From Adhaeribacter sp. (lineage in GTDB: Bacteria > Bacteroidota > Bacteroidia > Cytophagales > Hymenobacteraceae): a stretch of DNA of 8,129 nt. This document shows, in pieces, positions 1 through 5,645 of the stretch. The notes under the pieces are model-generated. The model ran no database searches. It saw only the letters and a program-made list of their open reading frames with translations, and was not told where the DNA came from. Location of the stretch: the NCBI GenBank assembly GCA_028288395.1, contig JAQBNV010000366.1, positions 1 through 8,129 on the forward strand, given 5' to 3'. Positions within the stretch are counted from its first letter, which is position 1; the number at the start of each line of letters is the position of its first letter. The position numbers and the translations under genes were made by a program.

Positions 1-1884
1 ATCCATTACACTCTTTATTTCTTCGTGGTCGAAATGGTTGGGTTTATCGGATTGGGTGAGGAACTGCCGTAAAATATTAGCCCGGGCCCGGGTGGTGTCA
101 TGTTCCTGGCGGGTAGCCATAAAGCTGGGGCACATGGTGCCGCCGGTAAGGTTGGTTTTGCGGCAATCGCCGGAACCCGAACACTTTTCGGCGAGCCGCA
201 AAATGCTGCCTTCTTTCTTAAAATTGAATATTGTTTGGTGCTTGGGCGTTTCCTGGGCGGGCGCGTACCGCAAGAATTCATCCATGGGCGGCGTATCCAC
301 AATTTTGCCGGCATTAAATATATGCAGCGGGTCGAAAGCCTGTTTTACCTGCCGGAAAAGCTCGTAAACGCCGGGCCCCATCATGTCCGGAATAAATTCG
401 CCGCGCAACCGGCCGTCACCGTGTTCGCCGCTCAGGGCGCCGTCGTATTTTTTCAGAATCTGAACCGTATCGGCTAGTACCTGCCGGAATAAATGTTTGC
501 CGGTGGCCGTTTTCAGGTTAAGCATGGGTTCGATATGGAGTTCGCCGGCGCCGGCGTGGGCGTAATAAGAGGCTACCAGGTTATGCCGCTGCAACATGGC
601 TTCCACGTCGGCTACGTAAGCCGGCAAATCGGCAGCATCTACCGCACAGTCTTCTATTAAGTTTACGGGTTGGGTATCGCCGGGCATGTTGCGGAGCAAA
701 CCCAGTCCGCCTTTGCGCACCTCCCAGGCCCGGTTGGCATCAGAACCTACCAATATGGGGTAGGCGTAGCCCATCTTTTTTTCAGTTAAATCCCGAACCA
801 GGTTTTGGGCGAGTACCTGTACGCCTTCTTTCGTTTCGGCAAAAAACTCCACCATCAGAATAGCTTCCGGATCGCCCTGAATAAAAAAACGATTGGGCAG
901 GTGTCCCGGGTTATCTTTCGTGAAATCCATAATCCGCTTGTCTACCAATTCCGAAGCGGCGGGATCGTGTTGCAGCGCCACCAGGTTAGCGGCCAAAGAT
1001 TCCTGCAAGGTGTGGCAATGGATGCAGACGAGCGCATTTTCTTTCGCCGGTAAATCCATCAGGTTTATTTTAAGCTCGGTTAAAAAGCAAAGCGTTCCTT
1101 CGGACCCGGCTATCAAACGGCATATATTAAAAGGTACCGCCGGGTTATCAAAAGGAGCCGTATCGAGCAGCGCATCCAGCGCATAACCGGTGTTGCGGCG
1201 GGTGATGCTTTTTTTAGGAAAGTTCCGGTGGATCAGATCCTGGTTCCCGGGTTGGTTTAGCATAGCCAGCACTGCCGTGTAAATGCTTTTCTCCAGGGAT
1301 TCGCCAGCTTGGGTTTTGGCAACCATTTCGGCCGGAGTTAAGGCCTTGAGAGTAGTTTTGGAACCATCACTTAATAAAACCCGGGCTTCGAGCAGATGGT
1401 CGCGGGTGCTGCCCCATTTTATACTGTGCAGGCCGCAGGAATTATTACCTACCATGCCCCCGATCATGGCGCGGCTCGCTGTAGAAGTTTCCGGACCAAA
1501 CATCAGGCCGTATGGCAGTAAATGTTTGTTTAAATCGTCGCGGATAACGCCTGGCTGTACCCGGGCCCATTTTTCGGCAACGTTTATTTCTACTATCTGA
1601 CCAAAGTGCGTGGAAATATCTACGACAATGCCGTTGCCAACCACCTGACCGGCCAGGGAAGTGCCGGCGGCCCGTGGTATGAGCGTTACCCGGTGCTGCC
1701 GGGCAAAAAGTATCAGGGTTTGGATATCTGCTTCCGTTTTGGGCAAAGCCACCGCCAAAGGTTTTTCCTGGTAGATAGAAGCATCGGTGGCATATACCAA
1801 CCGCATGGCGTTATCAATACCGGAATCGCGGAAATAAAAGTCCCCGGTCAGGGTTTTTTGCAGGGTAGCCAGTTCTTCGGTCAT
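1..1884 (-). CDS. FAD-linked oxidase / 4Fe-4S fusion dehydrogenase (D-lactate, glycolate or D-2-hydroxyglutarate type), 3' end outside the window
   Basis: The reading frame is open from the ATG at 1884-1882 to the left edge, giving 628 residues with no stop. An in-frame TAG at 1908-1906 with no ATG between fixes the start. The N-terminal half is a PCMH-type FAD domain: PRAAGTSLAGQ (70-80), GGMVGNNSCG (142-151) and LIAGSEGTLCFLTE (257-270) are the classic GlcD-family flavin-binding stretches. The C-terminal FAD-oxidase domain follows, with YAHAGAGELHIEP (441-453; H443, H450) and SGEHGDGRLRGE (485-496; H488). An iron-sulfur segment then begins with C568, C574 and MCPS (C585). This order matches bacterial one-polypeptide FAD plus Fe-S dehydrogenases of the YdiJ type, about 1000 residues, so roughly the last third is missing. 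Such enzymes oxidise a D-2-hydroxy acid on FAD and pass electrons through the clusters to a carrier, usually at the membrane. The substrate cannot be read from the sequence. It is transcribed divergently from the reductase at 2409. Confidence 0.93.
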   Translation of the reverse strand, partial: MTEELATLQKTLTGDFYFRDSGIDNAMRLVYATDASIYQEKPLAVALPKTEADIQTLILFARQHRVTLIPRAAGTSLAGQVVGNGIVVDISTHFGQIVEINVAEKWARVQPGVIRDDLNKHLLPYGLMFGPETSTASRAMIGGMVGNNSCGLHSIKWGSTRDHLLEARVLLSDGSKTTLKALTPAEMVAKTQAGESLEKSIYTAVLAMLNQPGNQDLIHRNFPKKSITRRNTGYALDALLDTAPFDNPAVPFNICRLIAGSEGTLCFLTELKINLMDLPAKENALVCIHCHTLQESLAANLVALQHDPAASELVDKRIMDFTKDNPGHLPNRFFIQGDPEAILMVEFFAETKEGVQVLAQNLVRDLTEKKMGYAYPILVGSDANRAWEVRKGGLGLLRNMPGDTQPVNLIEDCAVDAADLPAYVADVEAMLQRHNLVASYYAHAGAGELHIEPMLNLKTATGKHLFRQVLADTVQILKKYDGALSGEHGDGRLRGEFIPDMMGPGVYELFRQVKQAFDPLHIFNAGKIVDTPPMDEFLRYAPAQETPKHQTIFNFKKEGSILRLAEKCSGSGDCRKTNLTGGTMCPSFMATRQEHDTTRARANILRQFLTQSDKPNHFDHEEIKSVMD

Positions 1885-1962
1885 GGAATTTATAAGCGTG
1901 GTCAGCTAAGAATTTAAGCCGGAAGTAATTAAATATTTTGCAGACATATGCCGGCAGTAAAA

Positions 1963-1994
1963 CAAAAGTAAAACGGGAAACACTCGGAAAAAAA
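1963..1994 (-). promoter_or_regulatory. Candidate Bacteroidota promoter for the FAD/Fe-S dehydrogenase
   Basis: On the minus strand TACTTTTG (1970-1963) matches all defined positions of the Bacteroidota -7 consensus TAnnTTTG. TTTT lies 20 nt upstream (1994-1991), where TTTG is expected. It would give a leader of about 70 nt before the ATG at 1884. This is the best consensus match in the window, but it is a pattern match only; no Shine-Dalgarno sequence is evident at the start codon. Confidence 0.5.
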
Positions 1995-2014
1995 TATGAA
2001 CCGATTATAAACCA

Positions 2015-2027
2015 TTTTCCTGGAAAA
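2015..2027. promoter_or_regulatory. 13-bp inverted repeat TTTTCC-T-GGAAAA, possible operator
   Basis: Perfect 6-bp arms flank a single central base. The repeat lies between the candidate leftward and rightward promoters of the divergent spacer, the usual place for a shared regulator site. AT-rich DNA yields such repeats by chance, so the assignment is weak. A second short inverted repeat, GTTTTC-GG-GAAAAC, lies at 2268-2281. Confidence 0.25.
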
Positions 2028-2046
2028 AGCTTTCGTTTTGGGCTTA

Positions 2047-2078
2047 TTGTTTTAAAGTAAACAAAGGAATTATTTTTC
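2047..2078 (+). promoter_or_regulatory. Candidate rightward promoter in the divergent spacer
   Basis: TTG at 2047-2049 is followed after 21 nt by TATTTTTC at 2071-2078, one base from the Bacteroidota -7 consensus TAnnTTTG. A start near 2085 would give a leader of over 300 nt before the reductase ATG, running straight through the hairpin at 2116-2178. It could serve the reductase or a small RNA. I found no better promoter closer to 2409. Confidence 0.3.
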
Positions 2079-2115
2079 GGGCAAGTATTACCATCAGTTA
2101 TAAAAACCTGACCAA

Positions 2116-2178
2116 AATATTAGCCTGATTTTAAAGGCACCGAATCAAAGGTCTGATATTTTTTATCAGGCTTTTTTT
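2116..2178 (+). terminator. Terminator-like hairpin with competing alternative stems (possible attenuator or small-RNA terminator)
   Basis: CTGATA (2153-2158) pairs with TATCAG (2164-2169) over a 5-nt loop and is followed by GC and seven Ts (2172-2178). The same downstream arm can instead pair in a longer-range 8-bp stem, AGCCTGAT (2122-2129) with ATCAGGCT (2165-2172). AATATTAG (2116-2123) can also pair with CTGATATT (2153-2160), which includes one G-T wobble, and that would take away the upstream arm of the terminator. No annotated gene runs into this site from the left on the plus strand, so it would end a leader or a small transcript. The stem is weak and AT-rich. Confidence 0.4.
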
Positions 2179-2408
2179 ATTTAGGTAAGGTAAAGCGGTG
2201 CTGTACCGCCGTTTAAAACTGGGCCAGTAAGCGGCATTTAGATTGCCTCCTGAAATTGATCCGGCAAGTTTTCGGGAAAACAGGATAAATAATGCGTTGC
2301 CAACAAGCTATTTTTACTTTCTTCCGCTAACTTGGCAGACACCTTGAATTAAATATTCCATTACTAAACCGGTCGGATAAAAAATGGTCGGCCATAAATA
2401 TTTATACT

Positions 2409-3410
2409 ATGCGAATACCTCTATTAACCCTTCAGGAAGAATTACAGCGGGTACTGGAAAAATTTGATTTTACTCCGGAGCGGGCCGCCCATTGTGCCCG
2501 GTTATTCGCCGAAACTGATCGCGATGGGGTATATTCTCATGGTTTGAATCGTTTTGCCCGCTTTATTCAATATATTCAGAAGGCGTATGTTGTGCCCGGG
2601 GCCGAACCGGTTCTGGAATTTAACCAGGGCGGACTAGAGCGTTGGAACGGCCAGCAAGGCCCCGGCAACCTGAATGCCCGGGCCGCAATGGACCAGGCCG
2701 TAGCATTAGCCCGGCAATTTGGCATTGGCAGTGTGGCCGTCCGCAATACCAACCACTGGATGCGGGGCGGTAGTTACGGGTGGCAGGCTGCCGATGCCGG
2801 GTGTGTAGCGCTTTGTTTTACGAATACCTTACCTAATATGCCACCCTGGGGAGGTAAATCGCCGGCGCTGGGTAATAATCCTTTTGTAATGGCGGTGCCC
2901 CGGAGCAACGGGCAGCACGTGGTATTGGATATGGCCATGAGCCAATATTCGTACGGGAAGCTGCGGAAATACGTGGAAGCCGGCCAGGATTTACCGGTAC
3001 CGGGCGGCTACGATGCCGCCGGTAATTTAACCCGGAATGCTGCGACCATAGAAGAAACCGAGAGAGCTTTGCCGGTGGGCTTCTGGAAAGGATCAGGTTT
3101 AAGTATGCTCCTCGACCTTATGGCCGGTATTTTGTCGGGCGGGCGTACCACCGCCGATATTGGCCAGTTAGCCGATGAATACGGTGTATCGCAGGTATTT
3201 ATTTGCCTGGACGTGAGCCGGTTTCAGGATGCTGCTTTTACCGATGCCCTCATCGACCAAACCATTGCCTTTACCCAAAAGAGTACACCGGTATCTCCCG
3301 AAAATGCTATTTTGTATCCCGGCGAAAATGTCTGGCGCACCCGACAGGAAAATATCCGCTTAGGTATTCCGGTCGATGAAGCGGTTTGGGAACAAGTACG
3401 CGCGATGTAA
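2409..3410 (+). CDS. YiaK/DlgD-like NAD(P)H-dependent reductase (Ldh_2 family; 2,3-diketo-L-gulonate reductase-like)
   Basis: The 333-residue product has essentially the length of E. coli YiaK (332) and strongly resembles it as I recall that sequence along the whole chain. Shared blocks are GVYSHG.NRF.RFIQ (residues 40-54), RN.NHWMRGGSYGWQAA (112-128), MPPWG (144-148), LPV.GG (195-200) and WKGSG (226-230). H44 lies in the SHG motif and corresponds to the proposed catalytic histidine of this family; H116 lies in NHWMRGG. The family is not a Rossmann-type lactate dehydrogenase but the separate malate/L-lactate dehydrogenase 2 fold. YiaK reduces 2,3-diketo-L-gulonate to 3-keto-L-gulonate in the cytoplasm. 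Here the gene stands alone, without the transporter, kinase and epimerase genes that accompany it in enteric bacteria, so the substrate is open and could be another keto sugar acid. The ATG at 2409 gives the usual N-terminus; no clear Shine-Dalgarno sequence is present. Confidence 0.9.
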   Translation: MRIPLLTLQEELQRVLEKFDFTPERAAHCARLFAETDRDGVYSHGLNRFARFIQYIQKAYVVPGAEPVLEFNQGGLERWNGQQGPGNLNARAAMDQAVALARQFGIGSVAVRNTNHWMRGGSYGWQAADAGCVALCFTNTLPNMPPWGGKSPALGNNPFVMAVPRSNGQHVVLDMAMSQYSYGKLRKYVEAGQDLPVPGGYDAAGNLTRNAATIEETERALPVGFWKGSGLSMLLDLMAGILSGGRTTADIGQLADEYGVSQVFICLDVSRFQDAAFTDALIDQTIAFTQKSTPVSPENAILYPGENVWRTRQENIRLGIPVDEAVWEQVRAM

Positions 3411-3438
3411 AAATATTAGCGGCGCGCAAATATTTTTA
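3408..3438. terminator. Hairpin overlapping the reductase stop codon
   Basis: TAAAAATATT (3408-3417, starting with the TAA stop) is the perfect reverse complement of AATATTTTTA (3429-3438). An inner GCG/CGC stem (3419-3421 with 3425-3427) sits behind one A-A mismatch. The right arm ends in five Ts, as in an intrinsic terminator whose T-run is part of the stem. The mostly AT pairing makes it weak, but its position directly at the gene end supports a terminator role. Confidence 0.5.
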
Positions 3439-3584
3439 GTCAAAAGCATTATAGCAATCAGTTTTCGGAAGGCCAGGTAAATGCAAATGAATGTTTTTAT
3501 AAGGGCGGAGGAAAGGTAATTTATTTATTCGGGGCCGGCGGGTTTATTCGGTTAACATCAACTAATGACGCTTAAAAGGAGGGT

Positions 3585-3598
3585 CGGCAACGTTGCCG
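3585..3598. promoter_or_regulatory. 14-bp perfect palindrome resembling a LacI/GalR-family operator
   Basis: CGGCAACGTTGCCG is perfectly self-complementary and centred on CG, with the form (G/C)GCAACGTTGC(C/G). LacI/GalR regulators typically bind even palindromes with a central CG step, for example the PurR-type GCAAACGTTTGC. It lies 16 bp upstream of the candidate promoter of the lipoprotein gene, centred about 60 bp before the expected transcription start. No regulator gene is in the window, so the family assignment is inferred from the shape of the site alone. Confidence 0.5.
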
Positions 3599-3614
3599 GA
3601 ATAAATATTTCATT

Positions 3615-3646
3615 TTTATGGGGTATTTACGACCAAACTACCTTTA
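3615..3646 (+). promoter_or_regulatory. Candidate Bacteroidota promoter for the Gfo/Idh lipoprotein gene
   Basis: TTTA (3615-3618), a 20-nt spacer and TACCTTTA (3639-3646) fit the TTTG / TAnnTTTG pattern, each with the final G replaced by A. The leader would be about 40 nt. The string AAACTACCTT across the -7 region also occurs at the candidate promoter of the PhoX-family gene (5538-5547). Confidence 0.45.
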
Positions 3647-3690
3647 ATTTATAGTCTTAACTTAAAAACAATAAATAATTCTACCCGATT

Positions 3691-5118
3691 ATGCTGAGAA
3701 ATTTAACTTCGGTTACCTTACCAGGATTAGCTTTATGCCTGTTGTTTTCCTGTTCCTCCAAAAAGAATGCGGCTGATTCCGAAACGGCGTCTACCGGATC
3801 CGAAGCGGCTTCGGGAGGCGGTAACATTAAATTAATTACCCTAGACCCGGGACATTTTCATTCGGCTTTGGTACAAAAAACCATGCTGAAAAATGTGGAC
3901 GCGACCGTTCATGTGTATGCGCCGGCCGGTGAAGATGTACAGGAACACCTGAAAAAAATAGAGAGTTATAATACCCGTGCCGAAGACCCTACTACCTGGA
4001 AAGAAGAAATATATACCGGAGAAGATTTCTTACAGAAAATGCTCGCCGACAAACCGGGTAACGTGGTAATTATAGCGGGTAACAATCAGAAAAAAACGGA
4101 ATATATCAAAGCTTCGGTAGAAGCCGGCTTAAACGTACTGGCCGATAAGCCTATGGCGATAAATTCCGAAGATTTTGACCAGTTAAAAAAAACTTTTGCG
4201 ACCGCTGCGGAAAAGAAGGTTTTGCTCTACGACATTATGACGGAGCGGTACGAAATTACAAATATGTTGCAGCGCGAGTTTTCGATGTTGACGGAAGTTT
4301 TTGGAACCTTGCAAAAAGGTACTCCTGCCGATCCGGCCATTACAAAAGAAAGTGTGCATCACTTTTTTAAATATGTTTCCGGTGCTCCTATTAAGCGGCC
4401 AGCCTGGTTTTTTGACGTAACGCAGCAAGGCGCCGGTATTGTAGACGTAACTACCCACCTGGTAGATTTGGTACAATGGGCGGCTTACCCGGAACAGGTA
4501 ATTGATTATAACCAGGATATTCAGCTGAACAGCGCCCGCCGCTGGAAAACAAATGTAGGCCTGAGCCAATTTAAAAAAATCACCCAATTAACCGCCTTCC
4601 CCGATTTCCTGAAAAAAGATGTTACCCAGGATAGTTTGCTCGGCGTTTACGCTAACGGCGAAATAAATTATCAGATAAAAGGAGCCCACGCCAAGGTATC
4701 CGTTATCTGGAATTTCCAGGCACCTGAAGGCACCGGTGATACCCACTATTCCATCATGAAAGGTTCTAAAGCCAACCTGATTATCCGCCAGGGCAAAGAG
4801 CAGAATTACAAACCGGTTTTATACATCGAGCCGGTGAAAGGAAGTAACACCGAAACATTTGCCGGTGATTTGAAAAATGCCCTGGCCAAAGTACAGGCCA
4901 AATACCCGGGTCTTGAAATCGAGAAAATTGGAAGCATCTGGACCGTAACGGTTCCGGAAAAATATCATAACGGCCATGAGGCACACTTCGGGCAGGTCGC
5001 CGAAAAATATTTACAGTTTTTAGCTGCCGGCGAGATGCCGGCCTGGGAAGTGCCAAACATGATTACCAAATATTACCTCACCACCAAAGCCCTGGAAATG
5101 GCCTCTAAGCAAAAATAA
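3691..5118 (+). CDS. Gfo/Idh/MocA-family oxidoreductase lipoprotein
   Basis: The 475-residue product begins with a lipoprotein signal peptide: MLRN, a hydrophobic stretch, then LLFSC with the lipidated cysteine at 21. A Ser/Gly/Ala-rich linker runs to about residue 45. The nucleotide-binding half (46-160) ends in the motif GLNVLADKP (146-154); DKP replaces the common EKP, and K153 is the lysine expected near the nicotinamide and substrate. The second half carries GAGIVDVTTHLVDLVQW (247-263), with D252 and H256 in the family's D-x3-H active-site position. The usual GxGxxG loop at the first strand is not present: the sequence there reads LITLDPGHFHSAL (48-60), which as I recall characterises a Bacteroidota subfamily with its own C-terminal oxidoreductase domain. 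It is likely anchored to the cell envelope and facing out of the cytoplasm. Substrate and even redox activity are unknown. The ATG at 3691 gives a proper signal peptide and the gene is monocistronic, closed by the terminator at 5139. Confidence 0.88.
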   Translation: MLRNLTSVTLPGLALCLLFSCSSKKNAADSETASTGSEAASGGGNIKLITLDPGHFHSALVQKTMLKNVDATVHVYAPAGEDVQEHLKKIESYNTRAEDPTTWKEEIYTGEDFLQKMLADKPGNVVIIAGNNQKKTEYIKASVEAGLNVLADKPMAINSEDFDQLKKTFATAAEKKVLLYDIMTERYEITNMLQREFSMLTEVFGTLQKGTPADPAITKESVHHFFKYVSGAPIKRPAWFFDVTQQGAGIVDVTTHLVDLVQWAAYPEQVIDYNQDIQLNSARRWKTNVGLSQFKKITQLTAFPDFLKKDVTQDSLLGVYANGEINYQIKGAHAKVSVIWNFQAPEGTGDTHYSIMKGSKANLIIRQGKEQNYKPVLYIEPVKGSNTETFAGDLKNALAKVQAKYPGLEIEKIGSIWTVTVPEKYHNGHEAHFGQVAEKYLQFLAAGEMPAWEVPNMITKYYLTTKALEMASKQK

Positions 5119-5138
5119 TTGCCACTGTTTAAACCATC

Positions 5139-5178
5139 AAAAGCCATTCTGCCCAAAAGGTCCGGAATGGCTTTTTTG
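5139..5178 (+). terminator. Strong intrinsic terminator after the lipoprotein gene
   Basis: AAAAGCCATTC (5139-5149) pairs perfectly with GAATGGCTTTT (5165-5175) over a 15-nt loop, and the T-run continues to 5177. It starts 20 bp past the stop codon at 5116-5118. Because the left arm begins with As, it could also act on minus-strand transcripts. Confidence 0.85.
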
Positions 5179-5242
5179 TTTGCCGGATGTTATACCGAAT
5201 AGCAACAACGACTTACCTGAAATATAAAACCGCCACGTTGTC

Positions 5243-5274
5243 ATCCTGGAGGGTTCGTAGAATTCCAGCAGGAT
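5243..5274. repeat. Imperfect palindrome, candidate dispersed intergenic (REP-like) element
   Basis: ATCCTG (5243-5248) pairs with CAGGAT (5269-5274). A nested CTGGA (5246-5250) with TCCAG (5264-5268) gives an alternative stem. The surrounding text, a TTGTCATCCTGGA-like start and an AGCAGGATCT-like end, resembles short palindromes scattered between genes in Cytophagales genomes. Only one copy is present in this window, so its repeat status cannot be shown here. Confidence 0.35.
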
Positions 5275-5516
5275 CTTTTGTTCAGAAAATAATGTAGACT
5301 TATTCGCTTTACTGGTTTTGCCTGTAGTACCTTCCATAATATAGTTCTATTCAGGATGGCAGAAAAGAGAGATATACCTGGAAAGTGGTATAAACGATTT
5401 GGTAAGAAATATTTTTAAGTTAAAATCAGGTAGTAGGAATTGGTGAGATATTCGGGAAAGCGCCCTTTAGATTTTAGTCGGATGGATATTATTTTTATGT
5501 AATCATTAAATATTGG

Positions 5517-5549
5517 TTTAAGGCTTGTTGTCAAAATAAACTACCTTCA
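5517..5549 (+). promoter_or_regulatory. Candidate promoter for the PhoX-family gene
   Basis: TTTA (5517-5520) is followed after 21 nt by TACCTTCA (5542-5549), a two-mismatch version of TAnnTTTG. The 10-mer AAACTACCTT (5538-5547) is shared with the candidate promoter of the lipoprotein gene at 3635-3644, which raises its credibility a little. The leader would be about 90 nt. Confidence 0.35.
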
Positions 5550-5645
5550 CCTTAACAGCCGGTACAATATTTTTAAATTTAAAATTTTAAGCATATCTTA
5601 AAAATAATTCTTTTGCTTAACCCATAGTCTATCCCAGCAAAAAAC

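Larger units (their letters stand above)
1885..2408. other. Divergent intergenic spacer without a recognisable gene
   Basis: These 524 bp separate two divergently transcribed genes. No credible coding frame was found on either strand. The spacer holds candidate promoters facing left (1963-1994) and right (2047-2078), short inverted repeats at 2015-2027 and 2268-2281, a terminator-like hairpin at 2116-2178, and a small GC hairpin (GCGGT 2195-2199 with ACCGC 2205-2209) that lacks a T-run. It is long for a spacer in this window and appears to be regulatory rather than a decayed gene. Confidence 0.6.
5179..5645. other. Intergenic spacer upstream of the PhoX-family gene, no convincing gene
   Basis: Beyond the terminator the spacer contains a REP-like hairpin (5243-5274), a 20-codon open frame at 5356-5418 that I do not accept as a gene, and a promoter candidate (5517-5549). 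A very AT-rich tract with runs of A and T follows (about 5568-5610). No RNA gene, repeat array or insertion-sequence end is visible. Confidence 0.6.

Noticed and set aside
15..1917. Several short open frames of about 80-125 codons on both strands
   Set aside because: They lie on top of the continuous 628-residue minus-strand dehydrogenase frame, show no family resemblance, and are low-complexity translations of the GC-rich coding strand in wrong frames.
2291..2305. A second half-site (CGTTGCC) of the LacI-like palindrome upstream of the reductase
   Set aside because: Only one half matches; the other half reads AATG and shows no symmetry, so a chance 7-mer is the simpler reading.
1885..2408. 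Search for tRNA, riboswitch or CRISPR repeats in the long spacers
   Set aside because: No cloverleaf, no regularly spaced repeats and no known riboswitch core were visible by eye here or in 5179-5645. A covariance-model search could still find something weak.
3481..3519. A 12-codon frame starting with ATG in the spacer after the reductase gene
   Set aside because: It is too short, unsupported by any signal, and followed by unrelated spacer sequence.
4183..5056. Minus-strand open frames of 134 and 91 codons
   Set aside because: They are antisense to the Gfo/Idh lipoprotein gene, which has clear motifs; the antisense translations have none.
5137..5337. Minus-strand 66-codon open frame
   Set aside because: It runs through the intrinsic terminator and the REP-like hairpin, so it is explained by structured non-coding DNA. 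The peptide matches no family I recognise.
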